The position numbers and the translations under genes were made by a program. A DNA stretch of 64,000 nucleotides from Acidobacteriota bacterium (lineage in GTDB: Bacteria > Acidobacteriota > Terriglobia > Acidiferrales > UBA7541). A model generated the notes under the pieces. The model saw only the letters and a program-made list of their open reading frames with translations, ran no database searches and was not told the DNA's origin. Shown here piece by piece: positions 55,116 through 63,752 of the stretch. The stretch lies in assembly GCA_021788095.1 (NCBI GenBank), contig JAJYLB010000008.1:47663-111662 (forward strand), in the 5' to 3' direction. The first letter of the stretch is position 1. Each line of letters begins with the position of its first letter.

Positions 55116-56090
55116 CTACAGCGTCAGCGCCATCAGGGCCTTCTGTACGTGAAGGCGGTTTTCCGCCTCGTCGTACACGACCGATTGTGGCCCGTCGATC
55201 ACCTCGTCCGTTACCTCGCGGCCGCGGTCCGCGGGCAGGGGATGCATATAGATGACACGTTTATGACCCAACGCCATGCGCTCGCGGTCGCAACGCCAGG
55301 ACGGATATTTCTCGATCAGGCGCAATCCTTCGCCGGTATCCCTCGTGGTGACCAGGGGTCCCCAGGATTTCGGGATCACCACATCGGCGTTCTCAAACGC
55401 GTCCTCGAAGCGGTGACTGATTTCGAATTTTACGCCGGCGCCCTTGGCGTTTTTCCGGGCCTGTTCCTCGATTTCCGGCATCAGGCGGAACTCCGGGGGG
55501 TAGGCCAAGGTCACGTTCAGCCCGAAGCGCGGCATCAGTAAGATCAGGCTTTGCGGCACCGAAAGAGGCCGAACGTAGTTGGGCGCGCTGGTCCAGGCAA
55601 CTCCGATCTTCAGTCCCCGCGTCGTTTTGAACTTTTCGCGGATGGTCAGGTAATCGGCCAGAATCTGGCACGGATGGTAGACGTCGCACTGCATGTTGAT
55701 CACCGGCACGCCGGCGTTGGCCGCGACCTCGCGCAGATAAGCGTTCCCCGCGCCGTAGGCGCAGTGCCGGATCGCGATTCCTTCCCCGTACCGGGAAAGG
55801 ACTTTGGCCGTATCCCGGGCGTTTTCCCCATGACTGATCTGCATCTTGTCGGGAGAGAGATAGATGCCGTGCCCGCCGAGCTGCGTCATGCCCGTCTCGA
55901 AGGAATTGCGGGTGCGCGTGGAAGCGTCGAAGAAAATCATGTAGAGAGTCTTGTTCCGCAGCAGGGGGGTCGGCCGTCCCTCCTTTTTCGCCTTTTTCAG
56001 CTTGGCCGCCAGCGCGAACACTTGTTCCAACTCCTCCACCGACCAGTCCTGCGTGGTTAGGAAATGCCTGCCCTTCAGGTTGTTCTTCAT
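55116..56090 (-). CDS. ygeW: YgeW-like carbamoyltransferase
   Basis: The 324-residue protein belongs to the aspartate/ornithine carbamoyltransferase superfamily. The carbamoyl-phosphate loop is FDASTRTRNSF (S57-T-R-T60), and HPCQ is at 139-142 in place of the usual HPTQ/HPLQ. KMQISHGENARDTAKVLSRY, YGAGNAYLREV, PLSVPQSLILLMPRFG and PKSWGPLV align best with E. coli YgeW. YgeW is linked to anaerobic purine and ureide breakdown, where it is thought to release carbamoyl phosphate from a carbamoylated intermediate for carbamate kinase. It lies three bases behind ygeY. The substrate is not established. Confidence 0.87.
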   Translation of the reverse strand: MKNNLKGRHFLTTQDWSVEELEQVFALAAKLKKAKKEGRPTPLLRNKTLYMIFFDASTRTRNSFETGMTQLGGHGIYLSPDKMQISHGENARDTAKVLSRYGEGIAIRHCAYGAGNAYLREVAANAGVPVINMQCDVYHPCQILADYLTIREKFKTTRGLKIGVAWTSAPNYVRPLSVPQSLILLMPRFGLNVTLAYPPEFRLMPEIEEQARKNAKGAGVKFEISHRFEDAFENADVVIPKSWGPLVTTRDTGEGLRLIEKYPSWRCDRERMALGHKRVIYMHPLPADRGREVTDEVIDGPQSVVYDEAENRLHVQKALMALTL

Positions 56091-56093
56091 TCG

Positions 56094-57329
56094 TCAGTTT
56101 TCCTTCTTCGCCTTCGAGGCCAGAAGCGATCCCTGGTGTCGCGCGAGGAATTCCGGGATCAGACTGTAGACCGCGGCTGCACCCACCAAATCCTCCGTGG
56201 CGACGCACTCTCGAGGGGTATGCGCCAGCTCTTCCAGGCCCGGCGCGAATCCGACCGTGGGTATTCCCAGGTGTCCCATGCTGGCCACGCCGTTGGTGGA
56301 AAATGACCACCGGGAAACCTTCGGCGCCCGGTCCAGCACCGCTTCGATGGCCTCCCGCACCCCTTGCACCAGCGGGTGCGCCTCCGGGAGCGTCCAGGTC
56401 GGGAAAAACTTCTCCTGCCGCGCCGTTTCTCCCCGCCAACTGGTGGCTTCGTAGGAAAGCAGCTCTACGCGGGCGTCGCCCAGATGAGGCAGCGAGCGCA
56501 GCTCCTCGAGCGCCTTCTCCGCGGTTTCCCCTCGCGTGAGCCGGCGATCGATGTAGATGCGGGCGGCGTCGGGAACCGAGCATAAAGAGGCGCTGGAGCA
56601 CTCGAGGAACGACACGGTCACCGAGCCCTTGCCCAGGAAATCGTCGCTTGGCATGCGCCGGTGAAGTGCCTCGACGTCGGCGAGGATCGGCGCCATTTTG
56701 TAAAGGGCATTGACGCCCGCGTCGCAGTGCGCCCCGTGCGCCGATTTCCCCCGCGTGGCGATCGTCACCTCCATCCTGCCACGGTGTCCGCGATACACGT
56801 TCAGATCGGTGGGTTCGCCGAGGATCACCACGTCGGGCCGGAGGCCTTCTTTTTCGATCAGGTGCAGCAAGCAGTAGCCGTCGCAGTCTTCTTCCATCAC
56901 CGAAGCGGTTAGGTAGAGAGTGACGGAGTCGGGGATCCCGCGTTCGCGGAGGATCTTCGCCCCATACGCCATGCAGGCCACCGCCGGCAGCTCGTCTACC
57001 GCGCCTCGGCCCCACACCTTGCCATCTTCCAGCTTGCCGAGGAACGGATCGAAATCCCAGGCCTTCGGGTCGCCGATTCCCACGCAGTCGATGTGGCCGT
57101 CCATCAGGATTTTCAAGGGACCGCTGCCGATTCTCGCAACCACGGTCCCCAGCCGGTCGAAAAACACCTCGTCGAAACCGAGCCGTTCATACTCCTGGCG
57201 CACGCGTTCGCAGCGCGGCCCTTCGCGGCAGCTTTCGGCGGGAATCGCGATCATATCGCGCAGAAACCGCACGATCTCCGGCTCGTGGCGCCGTGCCGCT
57301 TCGAGGGCTTGCTTACCTGCTTCCGCCAT
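56094..57329 (-). CDS. ygeY: YgeY-like M20-family metallohydrolase
   Basis: The 411-residue protein has M20 peptidase/deacylase metal ligands: H79 and D81 (MDGHIDCV), D112 (WGRGAVDELPA), catalytic Glu and metal Glu near 146-147 (VMEED), and a GEPTDLNVYRGHRGR block. TNGVASMGHLGIPTVGFAPG is the C-terminal catalytic part. The overall match is to YgeY of the ygeWXY cluster. Neighbours overlap tightly: 17 bases with the PLP lyase and three bases before ygeW. It presumably hydrolyses an amide or ureido intermediate in purine breakdown. Confidence 0.88.
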   Translation of the reverse strand: MAEAGKQALEAARRHEPEIVRFLRDMIAIPAESCREGPRCERVRQEYERLGFDEVFFDRLGTVVARIGSGPLKILMDGHIDCVGIGDPKAWDFDPFLGKLEDGKVWGRGAVDELPAVACMAYGAKILRERGIPDSVTLYLTASVMEEDCDGYCLLHLIEKEGLRPDVVILGEPTDLNVYRGHRGRMEVTIATRGKSAHGAHCDAGVNALYKMAPILADVEALHRRMPSDDFLGKGSVTVSFLECSSASLCSVPDAARIYIDRRLTRGETAEKALEELRSLPHLGDARVELLSYEATSWRGETARQEKFFPTWTLPEAHPLVQGVREAIEAVLDRAPKVSRWSFSTNGVASMGHLGIPTVGFAPGLEELAHTPRECVATEDLVGAAAVYSLIPEFLARHQGSLLASKAKKEN

Positions 57330-58824
57330 ACGCTTCCTCCCCGCGCGCCGGCCTTGCCCCTCCGCTCCCCATCCGTTCGAGCACGCCCGTCTCGCGATTG
57401 AACGCGGCGATTTGTTCGTCCCACAACGGCAGCTTTTCCGCCAAATCCTCCCAGAAAGAGGGAGACCACAAGGCGTTGAGTTGCCCGACGCTCTTGCCCT
57501 GTTGTTCGACCCAAGTGAAGTATTTCAGGTTGTGAATCGCCTTGCGGTCGGCGTAGCGCAACTCCTTGAAGTGGTCGGTCGTGGCTCCCGCCAGGAACCG
57601 CTCGAAATCGGCGGCGGCTTCGAGGTTCGTGTAAGGGCCGCGCGCTTCGGTAAGCTCCGTCAGGCGCGTCCGGTAGAGTTCGACCGAGTCGGTGAAAGAC
57701 GTGAGTAGCACGTCGTCCGAGTCCATCTCGAAGGCACGCGCCGTCTTGATGGCGGCGAGCAGGTTCGCGATGCTCGAGATGCCGAGCAGGGGCAGGGATT
57801 TCATCGTGGCATCTTCCACGCCGCGCCGGGCGAGTTCGGCTTGGCCCGCCGGCTCGTTGAATAGTCGGAGCAGCCGCATCGCCGCCTCGTCGTCGATCGC
57901 CGTGACGGCATCGGTGGCGCGCGCGTTGTGGATCCACGGAACGTGCTTGTCGCCAATCCCTTCGATACGGTGTTCGCCGAAGCCGGCTTGTAACAGGGTG
58001 GGGCACTCGAGCGCCTCCGCCGCAACGATTCGGCATTCGGGATGCCCCTTCTTCAAATGATCGCCCGTGGCCAGTGTCCCTGCCGAACCCGTTGCCCCCA
58101 CCCAGGCCGCCAGGCGCGTCCGCGGGCCGCCGAGCCGCCGGAAAACGGATTCGGCCGCGGGCCCCGTCACTCCGTAGTGCCAGAGGTAATTGCCGAAGTC
58201 CTCGAACTGGTTGAAAATCACCGCTTCGGGCCGCGTTTTCCGGATTTCCCAGCAAGCGTCGAAGATCTCCTTCACGTTGCTCTCCGAGCCCGGCGTGGCG
58301 ATCACCTCCGCGCCCGTCTTCTCCAGCCAGCGGAAACGCTCCTGGCTCATTCCTTGGGGCAGAATCGCCACCGCGCGGCAGCCCAGCAGGGCGCTGTCAA
58401 AGGCGCCGCCGCGGCAGTAGTTGCCGGTGGAAGGCCACACGGCGCGCTGCTCGGTCGGGTCGAACTCGCCGGCCACCAGCCGGGGAGCGAGACAGCCAAA
58501 GGCCGCTCCCACCTTGTGCGAGCCCGTGGGGAAATATTTGCCCACCAGACCTGCGATCCGGGCTTCCGTCCCGGTCAACGCGGAGGGCATGGCGAGGTAA
58601 TTCACTTCGCCGAAGGCGCCGGTTCGCGGGTCATTGTGCCAGGTGATGCGAAAGAGGTTCAGCGGATCGACCGCTTGCATGTCCACGCCGCGCAGCGCGG
58701 CAACAATTGCCGGATCGATCGTGCCCGGCTCGCGCATCTGGCCGAAAGTGGGAATGAGGATGCCTTTTTCCCGGCACCTCTCGATAGCGTGGTTCCGGGC
58801 TTTTTCCCGGTCGGATACGGTCAC
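57313..58824 (-). CDS. PLP-dependent lyase (fold type II), in the ygeX position
   Basis: The 503-residue protein starts at GTG 58824 with GGAAGGAG upstream. PLP lysine is K104 (YFPTGSHKVGAAF) and the cofactor-phosphate region includes PSTGNYCRGGAFDSALLG. It is of the 'PLP-dependent protein subunit beta' type found in such clusters outside enterobacteria. It is about 100 residues longer than E. coli YgeX (2,3-diaminopropionate ammonia-lyase) and only distantly similar, so a different amino-acid substrate is possible. It is sandwiched between ssnA and ygeY, and its 3' end overlaps ygeY. Confidence 0.82.
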   Translation of the reverse strand: MTVSDREKARNHAIERCREKGILIPTFGQMREPGTIDPAIVAALRGVDMQAVDPLNLFRITWHNDPRTGAFGEVNYLAMPSALTGTEARIAGLVGKYFPTGSHKVGAAFGCLAPRLVAGEFDPTEQRAVWPSTGNYCRGGAFDSALLGCRAVAILPQGMSQERFRWLEKTGAEVIATPGSESNVKEIFDACWEIRKTRPEAVIFNQFEDFGNYLWHYGVTGPAAESVFRRLGGPRTRLAAWVGATGSAGTLATGDHLKKGHPECRIVAAEALECPTLLQAGFGEHRIEGIGDKHVPWIHNARATDAVTAIDDEAAMRLLRLFNEPAGQAELARRGVEDATMKSLPLLGISSIANLLAAIKTARAFEMDSDDVLLTSFTDSVELYRTRLTELTEARGPYTNLEAAADFERFLAGATTDHFKELRYADRKAIHNLKYFTWVEQQGKSVGQLNALWSPSFWEDLAEKLPLWDEQIAAFNRETGVLERMGSGGARPARGEEAYGGSR

Positions 58825-59001
58825 CGCATGACTCCTTCCCGAGGGTAGGGCGAAGCGCGGCGCGGCAAGCCGCAAGAACCGCTTGTCATCCTGGAGCCAA
58901 GCGCCACGGTGGAACGCTTGCCTCGCCGTCTAGCGGCCAAAGGATCTGCTGTTCTTCGCCCCCGCGACGAAAACGGGTGATAGTAGTACAGGCGCGCTCC
59001 C

Positions 59002-60378
59002 TCAGTCACCTCCCAGAAAAGAGGTGCCGGATTCGAGAGCGCGAATTCGCTGCCATAAAGCCGGGGTCAACTCGCGCGCCCGCACCGCCAGGGCGGCAGG
59101 ATCCAGCGTTTCGTGGACGAAGTCGCGAAGCAGCAAGCGCCCTCGCGCCAGCGCATGCCTTACGGGAGCTTCGCTCGCATCATACACCAGATGGCTGAAG
59201 ACGTTCCCGGCTTCGACCGGCGTCGGGCACCGCGCGTCCAGGGTAACGATGTCCGCGGGCGCGCCCGGCGCCAGCTCGCCGAGCAGCGGTTCGTCGAAAA
59301 AGCGCCGCGCGACCGCGACATTGTTGCCGAGCAACTCGGCGAGCGCCCCAAACCCCGCGCTCGGATCCTTGCGCCCCGCTCGCTGCGCCAGAAATGCCGC
59401 GCGCAGAGCCCGCAAAACGGCCGAGGACATCCCGTCGGTTCCGAGACCGACCCGGCAGCCCTGGGCGGCAACCTTGGCTACATCGAGCCAGCCGACGCCG
59501 TTGTTGGCGTTCGATTCGGGATTGTGAACGATCGCCGCCCCATGCCGGGCGATTCGAGAATAATCCTCCGCGTCGAGATGAATGCCGTGGGCCAGCAGGC
59601 ACCGCTCGTCCAGCAGACCGGCCCGCTCCAGCCGTTCCACCGGTCCCAAGCCGAACGCTTGCCGAGTCGCTTCCCCATCCAGTTTGTCCTCGCCCGCGTG
59701 CACGTGACAGCCCGCGCCGGCGGGCCGCCGGGCCGCTTCCTCGAGCGTCTCGTCCCGCAAAGTAAAGCTGGCGTGCAGGCCGACTGCGCCTCGTATTCGC
59801 GCGTGACCGCTTTGCTTCCTCAGAAATCGCAGGTTTTCTTCGATTCCAGCCAGAGCCGCCCGGTGGCCGTTGCGGTCGCTCACCTCGTAGCACAGCACTC
59901 CGGAGATCCCGCCCCTCTCGACTGCCTGGGCGACCAGGTCAAGACTGCCGGCAATATGCGCTGGGGAAGCGTGGTGGTCAAAGACCGTGGTGCATCCCCA
60001 TCGGATGCACTCCGCCACGGAAAGCTCGGCGGAGAGGAGAATCGTTTCCGCGTCCAGAGCGCGGTCCAGCCGCCACCATAGACGATCGAGCACCTCCGCG
60101 AAGTCGCGAGCCGGCATCCCCGGGTCGAACCCGCAGGCCAGGGAGGAGTAGAAATGGTGATGGAGATTGATCAGGCCGGGCAGAATCCACCCGCCTTGGG
60201 CGTCCAGGAAGTTCGCCTTCGGGTAGGCACATCGCAACTCGGTTTCCTCGCCCACCGCCAGAATGCGCTCTCCGCTCCAGGCCACCGCTCCCGAAGGAAT
60301 CACCCACGCCTGCGCAGCGGAAGGGCGGGAATAGCTGGTGACAAGGGTGCCGTTTCCCAGGATCGTACTTTCGCTCAA
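59002..60378 (-). CDS. ssnA: SsnA-like amidohydrolase
   Basis: The 458-residue amidohydrolase has LINLHHHFYSSL (metal His), LWWRLDRALD, TTVFDHHASPAHIAGSLD, HVHAGEDKLDG, LAHGIHLDAEDY and GLGTDGMSS. LWWRLDRALD and DHHASP are near-verbatim SsnA signatures. TTG 60378, with GAGGTC upstream, gives the family length; an ATG at 60444 would add 22 unconserved residues. SsnA proteins are probable deaminases or ring-opening hydrolases acting on purine-derived compounds. It lies 69 bases behind ygfK. Confidence 0.9.
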   Translation of the reverse strand: MSESTILGNGTLVTSYSRPSAAQAWVIPSGAVAWSGERILAVGEETELRCAYPKANFLDAQGGWILPGLINLHHHFYSSLACGFDPGMPARDFAEVLDRLWWRLDRALDAETILLSAELSVAECIRWGCTTVFDHHASPAHIAGSLDLVAQAVERGGISGVLCYEVSDRNGHRAALAGIEENLRFLRKQSGHARIRGAVGLHASFTLRDETLEEAARRPAGAGCHVHAGEDKLDGEATRQAFGLGPVERLERAGLLDERCLLAHGIHLDAEDYSRIARHGAAIVHNPESNANNGVGWLDVAKVAAQGCRVGLGTDGMSSAVLRALRAAFLAQRAGRKDPSAGFGALAELLGNNVAVARRFFDEPLLGELAPGAPADIVTLDARCPTPVEAGNVFSHLVYDASEAPVRHALARGRLLLRDFVHETLDPAALAVRARELTPALWQRIRALESGTSFLGGD

Positions 60379-60447
60379 CCGATGACCTCGCAAATGGATG
60401 GTGCTCCCCGCCAAATTTCCATTCTCGCCACGCCACCGTGCCACCGG

Positions 60448-62664
60448 CTACCGCCGGCGGTACTGACGCGGGTAGCCAACGATGTCGGTACCATCCGCGG
60501 TAGCGGATGGCGCGGGTTGCCCTTCCGGGAGAATGGGCGAGGTGCGGGAAGCCATGTTCGGCCGCCGGGCATGGAAAATCGATTCCCAAACCGTTTTCAT
60601 CCGCCAGAAAAGCGCCGTGTCCAACCCGACCTCACACTGGCCGGCCCACCGCACGTCTCTTACTTCGAGCGAATTCCAATCCAGAAAGAGGCTGAATCCC
60701 GGTCCTTGCACGAGGGCCTGGTTTTTCCCGGTCGCCGGTTCCAGCGACATCTCCAGCCCATCGATCCGCGCCCACAAGCGCTCATCCTCGCGGCAGAAGC
60801 CGTCCAGTCCGCTGGCGGCGCGAAAGCTTTCCCGGTCCAGGAAGACCCGCTCCTTGACCAGGAACGGCGCGCCCTGTTCCGGGCAGTATACCTCGCAGTT
60901 CGAGCATTCGTTGCACAGCCCTTCCACCACCGCCAGTTGGTGAGTTTCACGAATCGCAAAGCCCGCGCCGGGCGCCCGCTCCGCTTCTCGACCTGGTAGG
61001 AGCCGGATGCGTTCGGTGGCGTGGGAGACGGGCCGCGCATCGTAGGCGAAGATGGCATCATTCGGGCAGGCGGGAATGCAAAGGTCGCAGTTGATGCAGT
61101 CGTAGAGTCGCAACGTCTTTTCCAGATGCCGGGGCTCCTTGCGGTTGGCCTCGGCGTGGTACGCGGGGTCATCCGCGAGAGCGGGAACGATTTTGCGTCC
61201 GTTGAGCCGCCCCGCAATCCTCACCGCTTGCGAAACTACCGTCTCGGCGTCGAGTCCGGCGGCGCGAGCGGTCTGGCGCAAAGCTCCGGGGAAATCATTC
61301 GGCCGCTTCCCGGCGGTTTCCGCCAGCTTCGAACCCAGGTCCTCCCAGGCTTTCGTCCCGCCTCTCGCGGACCGCAGCGCTCGTGCTGCTGCTTCCGCGC
61401 CACAGCCCCCCGCCGCCAGCACGTACGCCTCCCAGCTCGTCACGCCACGCTTTTTCATTTCTTCGCTCAAGCTGCTCAGATAACCGGGCAGCCGCCCAAA
61501 GCCTCCCTGGCGGAGCAAATCGGTGCAGGTAGTCACCGGAACCATGCCGCAAGCCACCGCTGCGGGGAAATTGCTGCGGTTGATTCCCGCCGAGAAGGAA
61601 ATGGGCAACTCGAACCCAAGGTCTTCGCGGAAGCGTTGCATCAAGTTCATCGCAATGACGTGGAGAGGGGCTCCGGAAAGGTACATGTAAGGATCGGTTT
61701 GCGACGGAAAGAATTTCGGATTGTTGGCGACCAGCAAGGTGTTGGTGAATTTCACGCCTACGCTCAGGCCGCAACGCTCGGCAACGCCGCGAAGCCGGCG
61801 CAGCATCTCGATCCCGTCTTCATACTGCAAGTCACGGTCGAAGGCTTCCCGGCGGAGTTCCAGATGACGGTATCCCAGCCGATCGAACAGCAATTCGGCC
61901 ACTCGGTCGTAGCCCAGCAAAGTCGGATTCAGCTTGACGATGGTGTGAAAGCCGAGTTCCTCCAGCAGGTAACCGGCGATGCCCTCGATTTCCCGGGCGG
62001 GGCAGCCGTGGAAAGTCGAGAGGGTGGCGCAGCTCGAAACCGAACGAGGCAACTCGATATCGCGGAACTCGCTAAGGTCGCCGGACAATTGCGCCCGCAA
62101 GCTGTCCCAGTGCGGCGCCGCGTTCCGCATCGATTCCAGAAAACCGGTCACTTTCTCCGAGCGGATTCCCTCCAGGTCGTACCCCACGCTGATGTCGTAG
62201 ATGGTTTCGCCCGCGCTCTCGAACCCGGAAGCGCCCGCCAACGCCCCAAAACCTCGCGTCCGCTTCAGGATTTCAATCAGGTACACCCCTTTCAGGTATT
62301 CGGCCAAGGATTCGGCCGCGGAGAGTTCCTGCGACCATTCGACGTTGTAGCCGACGTTGGGGACGTGAATGCACGGCCGGGGAATAGTCAGCCGATCGTC
62401 CACCTGTACCGTCTTCAACTCGAGGATTCGCCCTCCCGCCAGCCAGGAGAGAACGATGTTCTGGGCCATTTGCGTGTGCGGGCCGGCAGCAGGCCCTGCC
62501 GGCGTCGAAGCTCGCCCGGCGATGTGCCGCACGCTGAAGTCCATCTCCGCGGTGGGGGTAAACCACTTGCGCTGGGGAAGGTCGAAGATGGCGCCGCTGA
62601 CTTGGACTTCCTGCCGCATCCGCCGCAGGAGCTGGGCAAACGCGACAGGGGTGAGTTTGGCCAC
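60448..62664 (-). CDS. ygfK: YgfK-like iron-sulfur oxidoreductase lacking the FAD/NAD(P)H module
   Basis: The 738-residue protein has an N-terminal dihydroorotate/dihydropyrimidine-dehydrogenase-like barrel (about 1-395). It matches E. coli YgfK in TPAGPAAGPHTQMAQNIV, GGRILELKTVQ, LSTFHGCPAREIEGI and VKLNPTLLGYDRV. Two 4Fe-4S clusters follow: C523, C526, C529, C533 (CINCDLCIPACP) and C584, C587, C590, C594 (CNECSNCEVYC). E. coli YgfK (about 1030 residues) has a GltD-like FAD/NAD(P)H domain between barrel and clusters. Here only a ~120-residue linker without Gly-rich dinucleotide motifs is present. It is the first gene of the minus-strand cluster, and electrons must come from a separate partner. 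Confidence 0.88.
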   Translation of the reverse strand: MAKLTPVAFAQLLRRMRQEVQVSGAIFDLPQRKWFTPTAEMDFSVRHIAGRASTPAGPAAGPHTQMAQNIVLSWLAGGRILELKTVQVDDRLTIPRPCIHVPNVGYNVEWSQELSAAESLAEYLKGVYLIEILKRTRGFGALAGASGFESAGETIYDISVGYDLEGIRSEKVTGFLESMRNAAPHWDSLRAQLSGDLSEFRDIELPRSVSSCATLSTFHGCPAREIEGIAGYLLEELGFHTIVKLNPTLLGYDRVAELLFDRLGYRHLELRREAFDRDLQYEDGIEMLRRLRGVAERCGLSVGVKFTNTLLVANNPKFFPSQTDPYMYLSGAPLHVIAMNLMQRFREDLGFELPISFSAGINRSNFPAAVACGMVPVTTCTDLLRQGGFGRLPGYLSSLSEEMKKRGVTSWEAYVLAAGGCGAEAAARALRSARGGTKAWEDLGSKLAETAGKRPNDFPGALRQTARAAGLDAETVVSQAVRIAGRLNGRKIVPALADDPAYHAEANRKEPRHLEKTLRLYDCINCDLCIPACPNDAIFAYDARPVSHATERIRLLPGREAERAPGAGFAIRETHQLAVVEGLCNECSNCEVYCPEQGAPFLVKERVFLDRESFRAASGLDGFCREDERLWARIDGLEMSLEPATGKNQALVQGPGFSLFLDWNSLEVRDVRWAGQCEVGLDTALFWRMKTVWESIFHARRPNMASRTSPILPEGQPAPSATADGTDIVGYPRQYRRR

Positions 62665-62844
62665 CGAAGATGATCCTCGATTCAGGGCCTCGGTTTACCG
62701 TGCCGGGCAAGCGCAGTATAAACCCGCGCGTGCGCCCCCGACCCCATTTTCCAGGCCTCCTCACCGGCAGACGATACGCTCGCTCGCCGCTCCTCCTCCG
62801 GGGCAATTCGTTATAAACTCATAGGCCTTTGGAGAGGCGGAAAG

Positions 62845-63693
62845 GTGGAGATTCCCTCCGACTTTTCGGCTGCAAGCGGGAGCCAGGTCCGGCGTGAATT
62901 CGGCGACTACGAAGGGGCCGGCATTGCCGAATATTACGACGCGAGTTACGTCGTTCGACAAAGATCGGATCTCGATTTCTACACGGGATGCACGGCGCGG
63001 TACGGAGATCCGGTGCTCGAGCTTGGTTGCGGCACCGGGCGCGTCTTGCTGCGCCTCGCCCAAGCGGGATATCGGGTCACGGGAATCGATCTTTCCGAAC
63101 GCATGCTTTCCCGCTGCCGCGAGAAGCTGCCTGATTTGCCGGGCGAAGTGCGCGACCGGGTACGGCTTGTCGCCGGCGATATGACGGCATTCGATCTGAA
63201 AGAGACGTTTCCCCTCGTGATCGTTCCGTTCCGGCCGTTTCAGCATTTGCTTCGAACCGAAGACCAACTCGCGTGTCTCGCGAGGGTGAAGCGTCATCTT
63301 GCGCCGGCGGGCAGGCTCGTTTTCGACCTGTTTCAGACCGACCCGCGCCGGATGCACGATCCGTGCTTCCTCGAGGAGCATCCCGTTCCGGGTGAAGTGA
63401 CTTTGCCTGACGGGCGCAAGGTGCGGATGGCGGAACGAACCAGGGAGTATCATCGCGCGATTCAGTGCAACGACGTCGAACTCGTCTATGATGTCTCTTT
63501 TCCGGATGGCCGTAGCGAACGCGTGGTGAACCCCTTTCGCATTCGCTATTTTTTTCGCTACGAAGTCGAGCACCTGCTTGCGCGGGCGGGCTTCCGCGTG
63601 GCGGAACTCTTCGGCGATTTTTCGCGCGGCCCCCTGCGCGACGATTCCGCCGAAATGATCTTCGTCGCCGCGCACGCTGGCTCGGGAGGCTGA
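62845..63693 (+). CDS. Class I SAM-dependent methyltransferase
   Basis: The 282-residue protein has motif I VLELGCGTGRVLLRLA (about 57-72), an acidic loop at VTGIDLSERMLSRC, and motif IV around VIVPFRPFQHL. GTG 62845 follows GGAGAGG. It is divergent from ygfK, and the transporter gene follows 59 bases later. The substrate is unknown; the domain is too general to assign to purine metabolism. Confidence 0.85.
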   Translation: MEIPSDFSAASGSQVRREFGDYEGAGIAEYYDASYVVRQRSDLDFYTGCTARYGDPVLELGCGTGRVLLRLAQAGYRVTGIDLSERMLSRCREKLPDLPGEVRDRVRLVAGDMTAFDLKETFPLVIVPFRPFQHLLRTEDQLACLARVKRHLAPAGRLVFDLFQTDPRRMHDPCFLEEHPVPGEVTLPDGRKVRMAERTREYHRAIQCNDVELVYDVSFPDGRSERVVNPFRIRYFFRYEVEHLLARAGFRVAELFGDFSRGPLRDDSAEMIFVAAHAGSGG

Positions 63694-63752
63694 TCCCGCG
63701 GTAGCGGCTGCTGGGCGATGGCGGATTCAAGCGAGGAACTGGAGGAAGAATC

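Noticed and set aside
60448..62664. Selenoprotein or selenium-dependent system, because YgfK/SsnA/YgeY are often labelled 'selenate reductase' or selenium-metabolism proteins
   Set aside because: No in-frame TGA with flanking Sec context was seen in these genes, and no selA, selB or selD is present; the label is historical.
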